A stretch of 64,000 bases of DNA from Stenotrophomonas sp. MMGLT7. GTDB taxonomy: Bacteria; Pseudomonadota; Gammaproteobacteria; Xanthomonadales; Xanthomonadaceae. A program made the translations under genes and the position numbers. Numbering within the stretch: position 1 is the stretch's first letter; every line of letters starts with the position of its first letter. The DNA lies in assembly GCF_021168555.1 (NCBI RefSeq), contig NZ_JAJOZS010000002.1:248001-312000 (forward strand). The letters are read 5' to 3'. Positions 7,829 through 16,768 of this stretch are shown here, one piece after another. The notes under the pieces are model-generated. The model was not told the origin of the DNA, made no database searches, and worked only from the letters and a program-made list of their open reading frames with translations.

Positions 7829-9652
7829 TCAGAAACCGCCGGAGAAGTTCACGAACAGCGTGGCGTCGTGTGCGCGTTTCTGCCCGGTGGTCGCCGAGAT
7901 GCCGATATTGCTCTGCAATCCGGCCAACGTGGGACGGGCGCCGAGCACCACCGTGGCGTAGTTGCGATCCAGCGCCAGGCCCGGCACCTGGTAGGTTCCG
8001 GCCTCGGGGATGGACTGCAGCCAGGCGCTGGCCTGCCGGCCTTGCTCGAACTCATGGTCGTAGGTCGCCTGCAGGTATGGCCTGAGCGCGCCGCCGCCCC
8101 CCCTCACCTGCCAGCCGACACGGCCGACGCTCGAGTCCAGGTCCTGGTCGCCGTAGCCGAGCGCGGTGGCGCCGGGATTGCTCTCGACATAGCCATCCAG
8201 CTTGACCTTCTGCCAGGTCAGCGAGGCCACCGGGCCGTGGCGAAGGCCGCCGCGCTGGCCGAACTCGTAGCCGGCGTTGAGCGCGGCGGTGAGGTTGCTG
8301 CCGTCGGGCGATCCGCCGTGCTGGCGTCGCGCCGGGCCCAGGTTGACCTGGCGGCGCACGTCGTAGTCCAGCCAGCTGTAGCCGACCTGGGCGTTGACCC
8401 ACGACTGCTCGCCGTACCAGCCGGCGAAGGCGCCCACGGTGGTGTCGGTCTGCCTGAAGTCACCGCGGCTGTTGCCGAAGTCGGCCTCGAGCCGGCCATG
8501 GCCGGCGAAACCACCGAACACCCAGCTGCCGCGCGCCCAGTCCACCCCGAACAATCCCGCCGGCGCGGTGCCGTCGAACAGGTCGCCGTGCTCGTGGCGC
8601 TGCGAATCGCCGCGCAGGTTGCCCCACCAGCGCACGCCGTCGGCCTGCGGGCGGCCATCCAGGTGCCAGGCGACCTGGTCGGCCCGGGCACGGCCGATGG
8701 CCTGCGCCGAGCGCGTCAGCACCTGCTGCAGGCGCGGGCCTTCCAGGATCGAGGCGGCATACTGCGCCAGCATGCGATGGGTGGCCGTGGTCGGATGCAC
8801 GCCGTCGGCGAAGAGGTAGGTCGAGGACGCGTCCGGCGTGGCGTAGCTGGTGGGATTGCAGGTCAGCGAGTTGGCGGTGACCTGCGGCTGGCAGGCGGTA
8901 CCGGTGATGTTGCTGAAGCCGTAGGCGGCAGGATCGGCGGCGATTTCCTGCAGCAGGTGGAAGGTATCGACCGGGATCACCTGCAGCCCGGCCGCCTGCA
9001 ACCCGCCGAACAGGGCCTGGTTGTAGGTGCTGGACAGGGCGGTGCCCTGCGCCATCGCGGCGGTGCCCTGGGCACGGAACGACGGCGTGAGCCCGAGGTC
9101 GGGAATGGTCGGCACCAGCACGTAGCGCGCACCGGCCTGCTGCAGGCCGCCGATGATGCCGACCTGCGCGGCCACGGCGCTGCCGATGGTGGCCTGCGCC
9201 GGCGCGCCGGCGGTGACCGCGAACAGGTCGTTGGCGCCGCCCCACACCGAGTACAGCGCGTTCGGGTCGGCGCTGCCGCCGCTGGCGGCCAGATAGGCGG
9301 AGGCCTGGGTGGCCAGCGAAGGCGTCGGCCCCAGCGCGCCGACCGTATCCTGGCCCACGCGCGCGCCGCCGGCGGCGTAGTTGCTGCCGTCGCGGCCGTT
9401 GCCGTTGGGCACCGCCGAGGTGCCGTACATCTGGGCCAGGAACTCGGACCACACGTAGCCGGGGTTGGTGGTGAAGCGCCCGGTCACCGGCTGCACCGCG
9501 GCCGGCAGCAGGGGCTGGTAGTAGCCGCTGTCGGTCAGGCTGTCGCCGAAGAACACGGTCTGCGAATAGGGCGAATCGGCCAGCGCGTGGCCGGCCGCCA
9601 CGACAAGGGCGAGCGCCATCAGCGAACGGACGGGACGGGAATACGGCGACAT
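7829..9652 (-). CDS. estA: GDSL-family autotransporter esterase/lipase (EstA-like)
   Basis: A 607-residue outer-membrane esterase. A signal peptide (MSPYSRPVRSLMALALVV, cleaved after ALA near 25) leads into the SGNH passenger: block I FFGDSLTDSG with Ser38 as nucleophile, GGANDL (oxyanion block), and FADGVHPTTATH with the Asp and His of the triad. From about residue 330 to the end is a 12-strand-type autotransporter beta domain, rich in alternating aromatic/hydrophobic strands, and ending in NFSGGF with the terminal phenylalanine expected for BAM recognition. Length matches Pseudomonas EstA (about 620). AGGAG stands 8 nt before the ATG. The gene is monocistronic and divergent from trmB. It hydrolyses short- to medium-chain esters at the cell surface by family precedent. 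Confidence 0.93.
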   Translation of the reverse strand: MSPYSRPVRSLMALALVVAAGHALADSPYSQTVFFGDSLTDSGYYQPLLPAAVQPVTGRFTTNPGYVWSEFLAQMYGTSAVPNGNGRDGSNYAAGGARVGQDTVGALGPTPSLATQASAYLAASGGSADPNALYSVWGGANDLFAVTAGAPAQATIGSAVAAQVGIIGGLQQAGARYVLVPTIPDLGLTPSFRAQGTAAMAQGTALSSTYNQALFGGLQAAGLQVIPVDTFHLLQEIAADPAAYGFSNITGTACQPQVTANSLTCNPTSYATPDASSTYLFADGVHPTTATHRMLAQYAASILEGPRLQQVLTRSAQAIGRARADQVAWHLDGRPQADGVRWWGNLRGDSQRHEHGDLFDGTAPAGLFGVDWARGSWVFGGFAGHGRLEADFGNSRGDFRQTDTTVGAFAGWYGEQSWVNAQVGYSWLDYDVRRQVNLGPARRQHGGSPDGSNLTAALNAGYEFGQRGGLRHGPVASLTWQKVKLDGYVESNPGATALGYGDQDLDSSVGRVGWQVRGGGGALRPYLQATYDHEFEQGRQASAWLQSIPEAGTYQVPGLALDRNYATVVLGARPTLAGLQSNIGISATTGQKRAHDATLFVNFSGGF

Positions 9653-10082
9653 GCGGCTCTCTCCTGGGGCGATCGGCAGCGGCGGGCGGCATACCCGGCC
9701 GAGTGGGCGGCCATGGTTTCACTCCATCGAAGAACCCTCACGCTGCAGCGCGACAGGCCGCCCCCCGGGCAGGCGGATCGGCCCCGGTGCAGCCGGCCCG
9801 GCTGGAACCGCTACTCCTGGCCACGGACAGAAGAGCGGACAACGACGCCGCGACGTCGACGCGTGCACGCCGGGCAATCGGCGATAATTGCGCGATGAAA
9901 GCCCCCTTCCACCGCGACCGGCCGGACATCGCCGGCGAATGCAGGCGTTCGCGCCGGCCTTGCGGGCGCAGCGGCGGCCGCATCGACGCCGGCGGCGTGC
10001 CCGACGCCAACGCCCGGCCCCATCCCTTCTCCCCGCTGGCCGGCGTACCCGCGTGCGCCGGCCGCCCGGCCGATCTCCCGAC
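9653..10082. other. Divergent intergenic region estA-trmB
   Basis: 430 bp hold the two promoters. Open frames exist, including an in-frame 65-codon extension of trmB from 9888, but the residues are arginine/proline-rich and unlike any TrmB N-terminus. I see no RNA gene and no obvious repeat. Confidence 0.5.
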
Positions 10083-10841
10083 ATGACCGACCCCTTCAAC
10101 AGTCCGGGCGCCAAGACCCCGCCCAAGCCCTTCACCGTCGAGCAAGGCGTGCGCCGCGTGCGCAGTTTCGTGCTGCGCCAGGGCCGCTTCACCCCCGCCC
10201 AGCAGCGCGCCTTCGACGAACGCTGGCCGCGCTTCGGCCTGGACTACCGCGGCCAGCCGCGCGACCTGGATGCCACCTTCGGCCGCGATGCGCACAAGGT
10301 ACTGGAGATCGGCTTCGGCAACGGCGATGCGCTGCGCTTCGCCGCGCGCCAGGACCCGGCGCGCGACTACCTCGGCATCGAGGTGCACGCGCCCGGTGTC
10401 GGCCGCCTGCTCAACGCCCTGGCCGAGGACGGCAGCGACCACGTGCGCATCTACCACCACGACGCGGTGGAAGTGCTGGAGAACGAGATCGCCGATGGCG
10501 CGCTGGACGAGGTGCGCATCTACTTCCCCGACCCCTGGCACAAGAAGCGCCACAACAAGCGCCGGCTGATCCAGCCGGCCTTCGCCGGGCTGCTGGTGCG
10601 CAAGCTGCGCCCGGGCGGGCGCCTGCACGCGGCCACCGACTGGCAGGACTATGCCGAGCAGATGTGGGACGTGCTCGACGCCACCCCCGGCCTGGTCAAC
10701 CGCGCCGGGCCGCGCGGGCACGTGCCGCGCCCGCCCTGGCGGCCGCAGACCCATTTCGAGACCCGCGGGCAGAAGCTGGGCCATGGCGTGTGGGATCTGC
10801 TTTACGATCGGGAATCGGGATTCGAGATTCGGGATTCGTGA
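10083..10841 (+). CDS. trmB: tRNA (guanine-N7-)-methyltransferase
   Basis: TrmB methylates G46 of tRNAs to m7G using S-adenosylmethionine. The 252-residue protein has the SAM-binding loop [12 protein letters not shown] (about 75-86), the acidic [11 protein letters not shown] strand, and the signature [16 protein letters not shown] that contacts the target guanine. The start [11 protein letters not shown] at 10083 agrees with xanthomonad TrmB. The normal end of the family is [11 protein letters not shown]; here the frame runs on for about nine residues (ESGFEIRDS) because the stop has been displaced into a GGGATTC-type intergenic repeat. Catalysis should not suffer since the tail lies after the last helix. 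No Shine-Dalgarno is obvious. Confidence 0.96.
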   Translation: MTDPFNSPGAKTPPKPFTVEQGVRRVRSFVLRQGRFTPAQQRAFDERWPRFGLDYRGQPRDLDATFGRDAHKVLEIGFGNGDALRFAARQDPARDYLGIEVHAPGVGRLLNALAEDGSDHVRIYHHDAVEVLENEIADGALDEVRIYFPDPWHKKRHNKRRLIQPAFAGLLVRKLRPGGRLHAATDWQDYAEQMWDVLDATPGLVNRAGPRGHVPRPPWRPQTHFETRGQKLGHGVWDLLYDRESGFEIRDS

Positions 10842-10910
10842 CAGCAAGGCCTGTCCCCGCAACCGGATGCCCGACCGCAACCAATCCCCCATCCCGAATC
10901 CCGAATCCCC
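10807..10910. repeat. GGGATTC-type short repeats in inverted arrangement
   Basis: Four near-identical heptamers (GGGAATC/GGGATTC/GAGATTC/GGGATTC) cover 10809-10838 and supply the last codons of trmB. Two to three inverted copies (CCGAATC CCGAATC) lie at 10892-10908, just before the ATG of the permease. This kind of repeat is common between genes in xanthomonads. The two arms could pair in RNA, and the right arm occupies the place where a ribosome site would be. Confidence 0.75.
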
Positions 10911-10916
10911 ACCCCA

Positions 10917-12764
10917 ATGGAAACCGCGCTGACGCTGACCAACGACATGAGGCTCGTGCTCGGGCTGGTCGGCTTCACGATGGCGATGTTCCTGTTCGAG
11001 CGCATCCGCGCCGACGTGGTGGCGCTGATCGTGCTGGTGGTGCTGGGCGCGACCGGGCTGATCGCGCCAGAGGAGATCTTCGGCGGTTTCTCCGGCAACG
11101 CGGTGATGAGCATCATCGCCACCACCATCCTCGGCGCCGGGCTGGAGCGCACCGGCGCGCTGAACCGGCTGGCCTCGTGGCTGCTGCGCCGCGCCCGCGG
11201 CATCGAGCAGCGGCTGCTGCTGATGACCACCGCCATCGCCGGGCTCAACTCCTCGTTCATGCAGAACCCGTCGGTGATGGCGCTGTACCTGCCGGTGGCC
11301 TCGCGCCTGTCCGCGCGCACCGGACTGAGCCTGCAGCGGCTGCTGCTGCCGATCGCCGCGGCGATCGTGATGGGCGGCGCGCTGACCATGGTCGGCAACT
11401 CGCCGCTGATCCTGCTCAACGACCTGCTGGCCTCGGCCAACAACAACCTGCCCTCGGGCATGGCCACGATCGAGCCGCTGCGCATGTTCGCGCCGCTGCC
11501 GATCGGCGTGGCGCTGCTGATCGCCTCGCTGCTGTACTTCCGCTTCTTCGGCGACCGCAAGCTGGTCGAGGAGGAGCGGTTGGTCAACAACGGCGTCACC
11601 CCCGCGCGCACGGAGAGCTATTTCGCCAACACCTACGGCATCGAGGGCGACGTGTTCGAGCTGACCGTCAGCGCCGAGAGCCCACTGGTAGGCATGACCC
11701 TGGGCGAAGCGGAGACGGTGCACGACGCGCCGCTGATGCTGGCGCTCAAGACCGGCGAGGACACCCGCCTGGCGCCGCCGGCGGACATGCGCATCTGGGT
11801 CGGCAGCGTGCTGGGGGTGATGGGCCCGCGCCAGCAGGTGGCCGACTTCGCGCAGAACCAGTTCATGAAGATGTCCTCGCGGCTGCGCCACCTCGGCGAC
11901 CTGTTCAACCCGGCCCGTGCCGGCATCGCCGAGGTGGTGGTGCCGCCGAACTCGCGCTTCATCGGCAAGAGCGCGGCCGAGCTGCGCCTGCGCAAGCAGA
12001 GCGGCATCAGCCTGCTGGCGATCAACCGCGACAAGCAGGTGATCCGCGAGAACGTGCGCAAGCAGCCGCTGCGCGCCGGCGACATGCTGGTGGTGCACAG
12101 CATCTGGCAGGATCTGGCGCAGGCCGCCGAGGGCCGCGACTTCGTGCCGGTGACCGATTTCCCCAAGGGCGAGCAGCGCCCGCACAAGTTCAAGATCGCC
12201 ATGGCGATCTTCGCGGTGACCATCGTCATCGCGCTGACCTCCAAGCTGTCGGTGCCGCTGACGCTGATGATGGGCGTGGCCGGGATGCTGGTCACCGGCG
12301 TGCTGCGCATGGACGAGGCCTACGCCTCGATCAGCTGGAAGACGGTGTTCATGATGGCCGGGCTGATCCCGCTGGGCTGGGCCATGGACAGTTCCGGCAC
12401 CGCCGCCTGGGTCGCCGGGCACACCATCGACCGGCTGCCGCAGGGCATCCCGGTATGGGTGATCGAGGTCGCACTGGCAGTGCTGACCACCGCGTTCTCG
12501 CTGGTGATCAGCCACGTCGGCGCCACCATCGTGATGGTGCCGATCGCGGTCAACCTGGCGCTGGCGGCAGGCGGCAACCCCACCGCGTTCGCGCTGATCG
12601 TGGCGCTGTCGGCCTCCAACAACCTGATGACCGCCTCCAACCCGGTGATCTCGATGGTCACCGGCCCGGCCAACTACACCCCGCGCGAGCTGTGGCGCGT
12701 GGGTGCGCCGCTATCGCTGATCTACATCGCGGTGATGGTGCCGGTCATCAACCTGATGTTCTGA
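10917..12764 (+). CDS. SLC13-family permease with two RCK_C (TrkA-C) domains
   Basis: A 615-residue sodium-coupled anion transporter of the DASS/ArsB-like group. Membrane segments fill residues 10-220 and 420-615. The two halves contain matching re-entrant motifs, NSSFMQNPSVMALYLPVA and MVGNSPLILLND in the first and VISHVGATIVMVPIAVNLAL and NNLMTASNPVISMVTGP in the second. Between them are two soluble RCK_C domains (about 235-310 and 325-410: EGDVFELTVSAESPLVG and IAEVVVPPNSRFIGKS), which usually sense a ligand. Relatives move dicarboxylates or sulfate; the substrate here is not determined. The start codon lies immediately after a heptamer repeat and has no Shine-Dalgarno; an internal ATG at 10947 is the alternative. 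Confidence 0.9.
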   Translation: METALTLTNDMRLVLGLVGFTMAMFLFERIRADVVALIVLVVLGATGLIAPEEIFGGFSGNAVMSIIATTILGAGLERTGALNRLASWLLRRARGIEQRLLLMTTAIAGLNSSFMQNPSVMALYLPVASRLSARTGLSLQRLLLPIAAAIVMGGALTMVGNSPLILLNDLLASANNNLPSGMATIEPLRMFAPLPIGVALLIASLLYFRFFGDRKLVEEERLVNNGVTPARTESYFANTYGIEGDVFELTVSAESPLVGMTLGEAETVHDAPLMLALKTGEDTRLAPPADMRIWVGSVLGVMGPRQQVADFAQNQFMKMSSRLRHLGDLFNPARAGIAEVVVPPNSRFIGKSAAELRLRKQSGISLLAINRDKQVIRENVRKQPLRAGDMLVVHSIWQDLAQAAEGRDFVPVTDFPKGEQRPHKFKIAMAIFAVTIVIALTSKLSVPLTLMMGVAGMLVTGVLRMDEAYASISWKTVFMMAGLIPLGWAMDSSGTAAWVAGHTIDRLPQGIPVWVIEVALAVLTTAFSLVISHVGATIVMVPIAVNLALAAGGNPTAFALIVALSASNNLMTASNPVISMVTGPANYTPRELWRVGAPLSLIYIAVMVPVINLMF

Positions 12765-12794
12765 GCCGGCCGGCGCGCGGCTGCCGGCGAGCAG

Positions 12795-13145
12795 TCACTG
12801 CGCCAGCGACACCTTGCCGTCCTGCACCCGCAGCGCCACCGCCTGCAGCGACTGGCCGCGGCACGGGCCGGACACGCACAGGCCGCCATCGAGTTCGAAC
12901 GTGGCGCCATGGGCGGCGCAGACGAGCTTGCCGTCGGCGCTGACGAGGAACTGGCCCGGCGCCCAGTCCAGCCGCCGGCCGGCATGCGGGCAGATGTTCA
13001 GCCAGGCCCGCGACTGTTCCGCCCGGCGATGCAGGATCAGCGATTCGGGCCGGCCTTCGACGACGGCCTCCACCTCCAACAGTCCGTCCTGCGGAATGTC
13101 CTGCAGGCATGCCAGCGGCGGCTGGGAAAGCAGTGGATCGGCCAT
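12795..13145 (-). CDS. Rieske [2Fe-2S] ferredoxin-like protein
   Basis: A 116-residue stand-alone Rieske protein. The cluster ligands are visible as CPHAGRRLDWAPGQF (Cys-x-His) and CAAHGATFELDGG (Cys-x2-His), 35-40 residues apart, as in NirD/dioxygenase-ferredoxin-type proteins. A further CVSGPCRGQ follows. No signal sequence. The start MADPLLSQPP at 13145 is the ATG nearest to the family N-terminus; the frame is open 23 codons further but those residues are not Rieske-like. Function is probably electron transfer to an unlinked oxygenase or reductase. It is convergent with the permease gene, 30 bp apart. Confidence 0.9.
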   Translation of the reverse strand: MADPLLSQPPLACLQDIPQDGLLEVEAVVEGRPESLILHRRAEQSRAWLNICPHAGRRLDWAPGQFLVSADGKLVCAAHGATFELDGGLCVSGPCRGQSLQAVALRVQDGKVSLAQ

Positions 13146-13229
13146 GGGAAAGCGCGGGGATCGGGGAAAACCCATTGTCGCACCCAACTCCCGGCAGCGC
13201 CCGAGTATCGCCACGAGCGAGTCAACTCA

Positions 13230-13258
13230 TTGAACAGAAAGGATAAAACCTGTATTTA
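13230..13258 (+). promoter_or_regulatory. Candidate sigma-70 promoter for the 92-residue protein
   Basis: TTGAAC (13230-13235) and TATTTA (13253-13258) are separated by 17 bp in an AT-rich island of otherwise GC-rich DNA, 78 bp before the ATG at 13336. Confidence 0.45.
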
Positions 13259-13335
13259 ACGAATATTTCACTCGATCGGGCACGATCGCCGTAATACTCC
13301 TGTCATCGCCTACCGGGCACGCGACACGTAGATCC

Positions 13336-13614
13336 ATGCATATCCGTACCTTCACCTTCGGCACCTTCCGCGGCCTGTTCGAGCCGCGCAAACCCCGCCA
13401 TCCGCTGGTGCGTCTGGCCGCGGGACTGGCTGGCCTGGCGATCCTCGCGGTGCTGGTGGTGTTCGGCGTGTTCGTGGGAGCGGCGATGATCCTGGGCGGC
13501 GTCGCCTGGAAGCTGCTGAGCCAGCGCGGCAAGCGTGCCGGCAATGGCGAGCATGCCGTCGTCGACGCCGAGTACCAGGTCGTCCGCAAGCCGGTGCTGC
13601 CCTACTCGCGTTGA
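13336..13614 (+). CDS. Small conserved membrane protein, unknown function
   Basis: 92 residues with a basic N-terminus (FEPRKPRHPLVRLAAG), one long hydrophobic stretch at about 28-62 long enough for one or two membrane helices (GLAILAVLVVFGVFVGAAMI), and a polar tail ending VDAEYQVVRKPVLPYSR. I do not recognise a named family, but the codon use and clean start argue for a real gene, and similar proteins occur in xanthomonads. Its stop abuts the region before the FAH-family gene, with which it may share a transcript. Topology would place the tail in the cytoplasm if one helix inserts with the basic end inside and hairpins back; this is inference. Confidence 0.7.
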   Translation: MHIRTFTFGTFRGLFEPRKPRHPLVRLAAGLAGLAILAVLVVFGVFVGAAMILGGVAWKLLSQRGKRAGNGEHAVVDAEYQVVRKPVLPYSR

Positions 13615-13682
13615 GCCGCGTCGGCACCACGCCGACGGTCCGCGCGCTAGACTCCCGCGTCGTTTCACAACAGGACGCGAGC

Positions 13683-14405
13683 ATGACCGACGTGAGCTTG
13701 ACCGATGTAATCCGCGCCCCCGCCCAGCCGCGCGTGCCCGTGGAGGGTGGCGGCACCTTCCCCGTGCACCGCATCTACTGCGTAGGCCGCAACTTCGCCG
13801 ACCACGCCCGCGAAATGGGCGCGGCCGCCCCGGCATCCAGAACCGATCGCGGCACGCCGACGTTCTTCCTCAAGCCGGCCGATGCCATCGTCGTCGACAG
13901 CGAGCACATCCCCTATCCGCCCAGCACCCGCGAACTGCACCACGAGGTCGAGCTGGTGGTGGCGCTGGGCAAGGACGCGCCGCCTGGGGTGCTGCCGGTG
14001 GAGGCGGCGATGTCGCTGGTGTTCGGCTACGGCGTCGGCCTGGACCTGACCCGCCGCGACCTGCAGGCCGCCGCCAAGGCCAAGGGCCTGCCATGGGACA
14101 CCGGCAAGGCGTTCGACCATTCCGCACCGATCAGCTCGCTGGTGCCGGCCGGCGAGGTCGGCGACCTCGCCGCGCTCAACCTGTCGCTGGAGGTCAACGG
14201 CCAGGTGCGGCAGCAGTCGCTGCTGGACCAACTGATCTGGGACGTGCCGGAGATCCTGCACGAGCTGTCGCAGCTGTTCGCGCTCAAGGCCGGCGACCTT
14301 GTGTTCATGGGCACGCCGGCCGGCGTCGGCCCGCTGCTTCCCGGCGACCGTTTCAGCGCGCGGCTGGAGAACGTGGCCGAGCGCCACGGCGTCATTTCCG
14401 GCTGA
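13683..14405 (+). CDS. Fumarylacetoacetate hydrolase (FAH) family protein
   Basis: A 240-residue enzyme of the FAH/MhpD superfamily, which cleaves or decarboxylates beta-keto acids (fumarylpyruvate, oxaloacetate, acylpyruvates). Metal ligands are visible in HHEVELVVALG (Glu-x-Glu) and GYGVGLDLTRRD (Asp). The family start HRIYCVGRNFADHAREMG and the late GDLVFMGTPAGVGPL are typical of the YcgM/FAHD1-like group, so acylpyruvase or fumarylpyruvate hydrolase activity is most likely. Start at the ATG 13683 (AGGACG upstream); the longer frame from 13611 overlaps the previous gene. Located between a membrane protein and mscL without functional linkage. Confidence 0.9.
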   Translation: MTDVSLTDVIRAPAQPRVPVEGGGTFPVHRIYCVGRNFADHAREMGAAAPASRTDRGTPTFFLKPADAIVVDSEHIPYPPSTRELHHEVELVVALGKDAPPGVLPVEAAMSLVFGYGVGLDLTRRDLQAAAKAKGLPWDTGKAFDHSAPISSLVPAGEVGDLAALNLSLEVNGQVRQQSLLDQLIWDVPEILHELSQLFALKAGDLVFMGTPAGVGPLLPGDRFSARLENVAERHGVISG

Positions 14406-14471
14406 CATTCTCTGGGCTAGGCTGTTCGCGCACGGCGCACCCCCGACGCCGAATGACACAAGGAGCAAACG

Positions 14472-14885
14472 ATGGGAATGATCAGCGAGTTCAAGGAATT
14501 CGCCATGCGCGGCAACGTCATCGACCTGGCGGTCGGTGTGGTGATCGGCGGCGCGTTCGGCAAGATCGTCACCGCGCTGGTGGACAAGATCATCATGCCG
14601 CCGATCGGCTGGCTGGTCGGCGGCATCGACTTCTCCAAGCTGGCGTGGACGCTCAAGCCGGCCGAGGTCGGCGCCGACGGCCAGGAGATCCCCGCCGTGG
14701 TGATCGGCTACGGCGATTTCCTCAACACCGTCGTGCAGTTCGTGATCATCGCCTTCGCGATCTTCCTGGTGATCAAGGCACTCAATCGCCTGAGCCGCAA
14801 GAAGGCCGAGGAACCGGCCAAGCCGGCGGCGCCAAGCGAGGAAGTGGTGCTGCTGCGCGAGATCCGCGACTCGCTGAAGAAGTGA
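14472..14885 (+). CDS. mscL: Large-conductance mechanosensitive channel
   Basis: MscL is a homopentameric inner-membrane safety valve opening on hypo-osmotic shock. The 137-residue protein matches the family length. It has the amphipathic N-terminal helix [17 protein letters not shown]1 with the pore constriction [18 protein letters not shown], a periplasmic loop (about 50-75), TM2 ([19 protein letters not shown]) and a charged C-terminal bundle ending [16 protein letters not shown] lies upstream of the ATG (AAGGAGCAAACG). A strong intrinsic terminator follows at 14924-14959. Confidence 0.98.
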   Translation: MGMISEFKEFAMRGNVIDLAVGVVIGGAFGKIVTALVDKIIMPPIGWLVGGIDFSKLAWTLKPAEVGADGQEIPAVVIGYGDFLNTVVQFVIIAFAIFLVIKALNRLSRKKAEEPAKPAAPSEEVVLLREIRDSLKK

Positions 14886-14923
14886 TCCGCGTCGCGGAAG
14901 GATGACCTTCCGCACACGGGCCG

Positions 14924-14959
14924 GAAGCCGCGCGCTGCTAAGCTCGCGGCTTCTTTTTT
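14924..14959 (+). terminator. Intrinsic terminator after mscL
   Basis: Nine-base perfect stem GAAGCCGCG (14924-14932) / CGCGGCTTC (14945-14953), followed at once by six T residues. Confidence 0.9.
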
Positions 14960-14960
14960 G

Positions 14961-15053
14961 TGCGAGTCCCTCGCAAGAGCCCGCGCATCCCCCTGTGCGG
15001 GAACGGAAACCGCGAGTCCCGCGCAAAAGCCCGCACGTCCCCGTGCGGGGACC
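14961..15053. repeat. Imperfect tandem direct repeat, about 42 bp, two copies
   Basis: GCGAGTCCCTCGCAAGAGCC at about 14963 recurs as GCGAGTCCCGCGCAAAAGCC at about 15012, each followed by CGC(G/A)C(A/G)TCCCC and GTGCGGG. The second copy ends in a GC-rich hairpin (CCCGCACGTCCCCGTGCGGG). They fill the gap between the mscL terminator and the M28 peptidase start and probably belong to its leader. Confidence 0.75.
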
Positions 15054-15076
15054 CTTCCCCCCACATGGAGTCCCGC

Positions 15077-16498
15077 ATGCGCCGCCTCGTCCTTGCCGCC
15101 GCCGTCCTGCTCGCCCTGCCCTGCGCCCCGGCCATCGCCCAGACCCGCATTCCCGAGGCCGCGCTGCGCCAGGCCGCGCAACTGCGCGAGCAGGCGCTGG
15201 CCGACGACACCGGCTGGAAGGTCACCGAATCGCTGACCACCGAGATCGGCCCGCGCATCGCCGGCAGCGAAGCCGATGCGCGCGCGGTGGCCTGGGCCAA
15301 GGCCAAGTTCGAGCAACTGGGCTTCGACAAGGTGTGGACCGAGCCGGTCACCTTCCCCAAGTGGGAGCGCCGCGCCGAGAAGGCCGAGGTGCTGGGCGCG
15401 CACGCGCAGCCGCTGACGATCACCGCGCTCGGCGGCAGCCCCGGCGGCACGGTCCAGGGCGAGGTGGTGCGCTTCGCCGACCTGGCGGCGCTGCAGGCCG
15501 CCCCCGATGGCTCGCTGGCCGGCAAGATCGCCTTCGTCGACTACCAGATGACCGCCTCGCGCGACGGCAAGGACTACGGCAACGGCGGCGCGATCCGCAG
15601 CCGCGGCCCGTCGGCGGCGATCCGCAAGGGCGCCATCGGCTACGTCATGCGTTCGGCCGGCACCGATTCGCATCGCGTGCCGCACACCGGCATCACCCGC
15701 TTCGACGAGGGCCTGGCGCCGGTGCCGGCGGCGGCGCTGTCGGTGCCCGACGCCAACCAGCTGGCGCGGCTGGTCGAGCGCGGCCCCACCCGCATCCGCA
15801 TCGCGCTGGACTGCGGCTGGGACGGCCAGGCGACCTCGTACAACGTGATCGGCGAGATCACCGGGCGCGAGAAGCCGAAGGAGGTGGTGGTGATCGGCGG
15901 CCACCTGGATTCCTGGGACCTGGGCACCGGCGCGGTCGACGATGCCGCCGGCGTCGGCATCACCATGGCCGCCGGGCACCTGATCGGCCAGCTCGGACAG
16001 GCGCCGAAGCGCACCATCCGCGTGGTCGCCTTCGCCAACGAGGAACAGGGCCTGTACGGCGGCAAGGCCTACGCCGAGGCCCACGGCAAGGACGCGGCCG
16101 ACATGAAGCGGCACCAGATCGGCGCCGAGAGCGACTTCGGCGCCGGCCGCATCTACGCCTTCAACACCGGCTCGGCGAACCCGGCCGCCTCGCGCGAGGC
16201 CACCGCGCAGATCGCGCAGGCGCTGGCGCCGCTGGGCATCGAGTACCAGCCCGGCAAGGGCGGCCCCGGCCCCGACATCAGCCCGATCGCCGCCAAGGGC
16301 GCGGCCTGGGCATGGCTGGCGCAGGACGGCAGCGACTATTTCCACCTGCACCACACCGCCGACGACACCCTCGACAAGATCGACCCGAAGGCGCTGGCGC
16401 AGAACGTGGCCGCCTACACCGTGTTCGCCTACTTGGCGGCCGAGGCCGAGGGCGACTTCGGCAGCGAGTTCAAGGCGGTCACGCCGCCGCAGGAGTGA
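15077..16498 (+). CDS. Secreted M28-family metallopeptidase (aminopeptidase)
   Basis: A 473-residue exported zinc aminopeptidase. Signal peptide MRRLVLAAAVLLALPC..AIA is cleaved near residue 22. A PA (protease-associated) insert occupies roughly 120-260, and the di-zinc catalytic domain shows GGHLDSWDLGTGAVDDAAG (His, Asp, bridging Asp), FANEEQGLYGG (catalytic Glu and Glu ligand), GAESDFG, and the late histidine in HLHHTADDTLDKID. The closest functional relatives are plasma glutamate carboxypeptidase-like M28B enzymes. I place the start at 15077 because GGAG is six bases upstream and the signal peptide begins there; ATG 15065 adds four residues. Periplasmic or secreted breakdown of peptides is expected. 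Confidence 0.93.
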   Translation: MRRLVLAAAVLLALPCAPAIAQTRIPEAALRQAAQLREQALADDTGWKVTESLTTEIGPRIAGSEADARAVAWAKAKFEQLGFDKVWTEPVTFPKWERRAEKAEVLGAHAQPLTITALGGSPGGTVQGEVVRFADLAALQAAPDGSLAGKIAFVDYQMTASRDGKDYGNGGAIRSRGPSAAIRKGAIGYVMRSAGTDSHRVPHTGITRFDEGLAPVPAAALSVPDANQLARLVERGPTRIRIALDCGWDGQATSYNVIGEITGREKPKEVVVIGGHLDSWDLGTGAVDDAAGVGITMAAGHLIGQLGQAPKRTIRVVAFANEEQGLYGGKAYAEAHGKDAADMKRHQIGAESDFGAGRIYAFNTGSANPAASREATAQIAQALAPLGIEYQPGKGGPGPDISPIAAKGAAWAWLAQDGSDYFHLHHTADDTLDKIDPKALAQNVAAYTVFAYLAAEAEGDFGSEFKAVTPPQE

Positions 16499-16768
16499 GC
16501 CGATGGCGATGCGGGGGCACTGGCCCGCGCATCGCAACCTGCCGCACGCCGACATCAACGCGGGAGGCGTCGATCGTCGCTACCGTGCAAGTGGAGCCAA
16601 GGGATGTTGCCGCCATCGCCCGGGCGTTCCCTGGATGATCCGCCGTTCGGCTGCCGAAAAGCGTCCCCGGCTTTTGCGGGGATGACGGGAAGCAGGTGCG
16701 GAGCGCAAGGCCCGATCCAGGTTCCGCGGCTACGATGCCGAGTCCGGTCGATACTCGACTTGAAGGCC
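16499..16768. other. Intergenic region with CCCCGGCTTTTGCGGGG-type hairpin
   Basis: 270 bp between convergent genes. The stretch TCCCCGGCTTTTGCGGGGAT (about 16664-16683) forms a short hairpin of a kind frequently dispersed in xanthomonads. No gene seen. Confidence 0.5.

Noticed and set aside
9888-10082. N-terminal extension of TrmB
   Set aside because: Arg/Pro-rich, not conserved in TrmB; canonical start is 10083.
14961-15053. Two-unit repeat as a CRISPR array
   Set aside because: Only two imperfect adjacent copies, no spacers and no cas genes.
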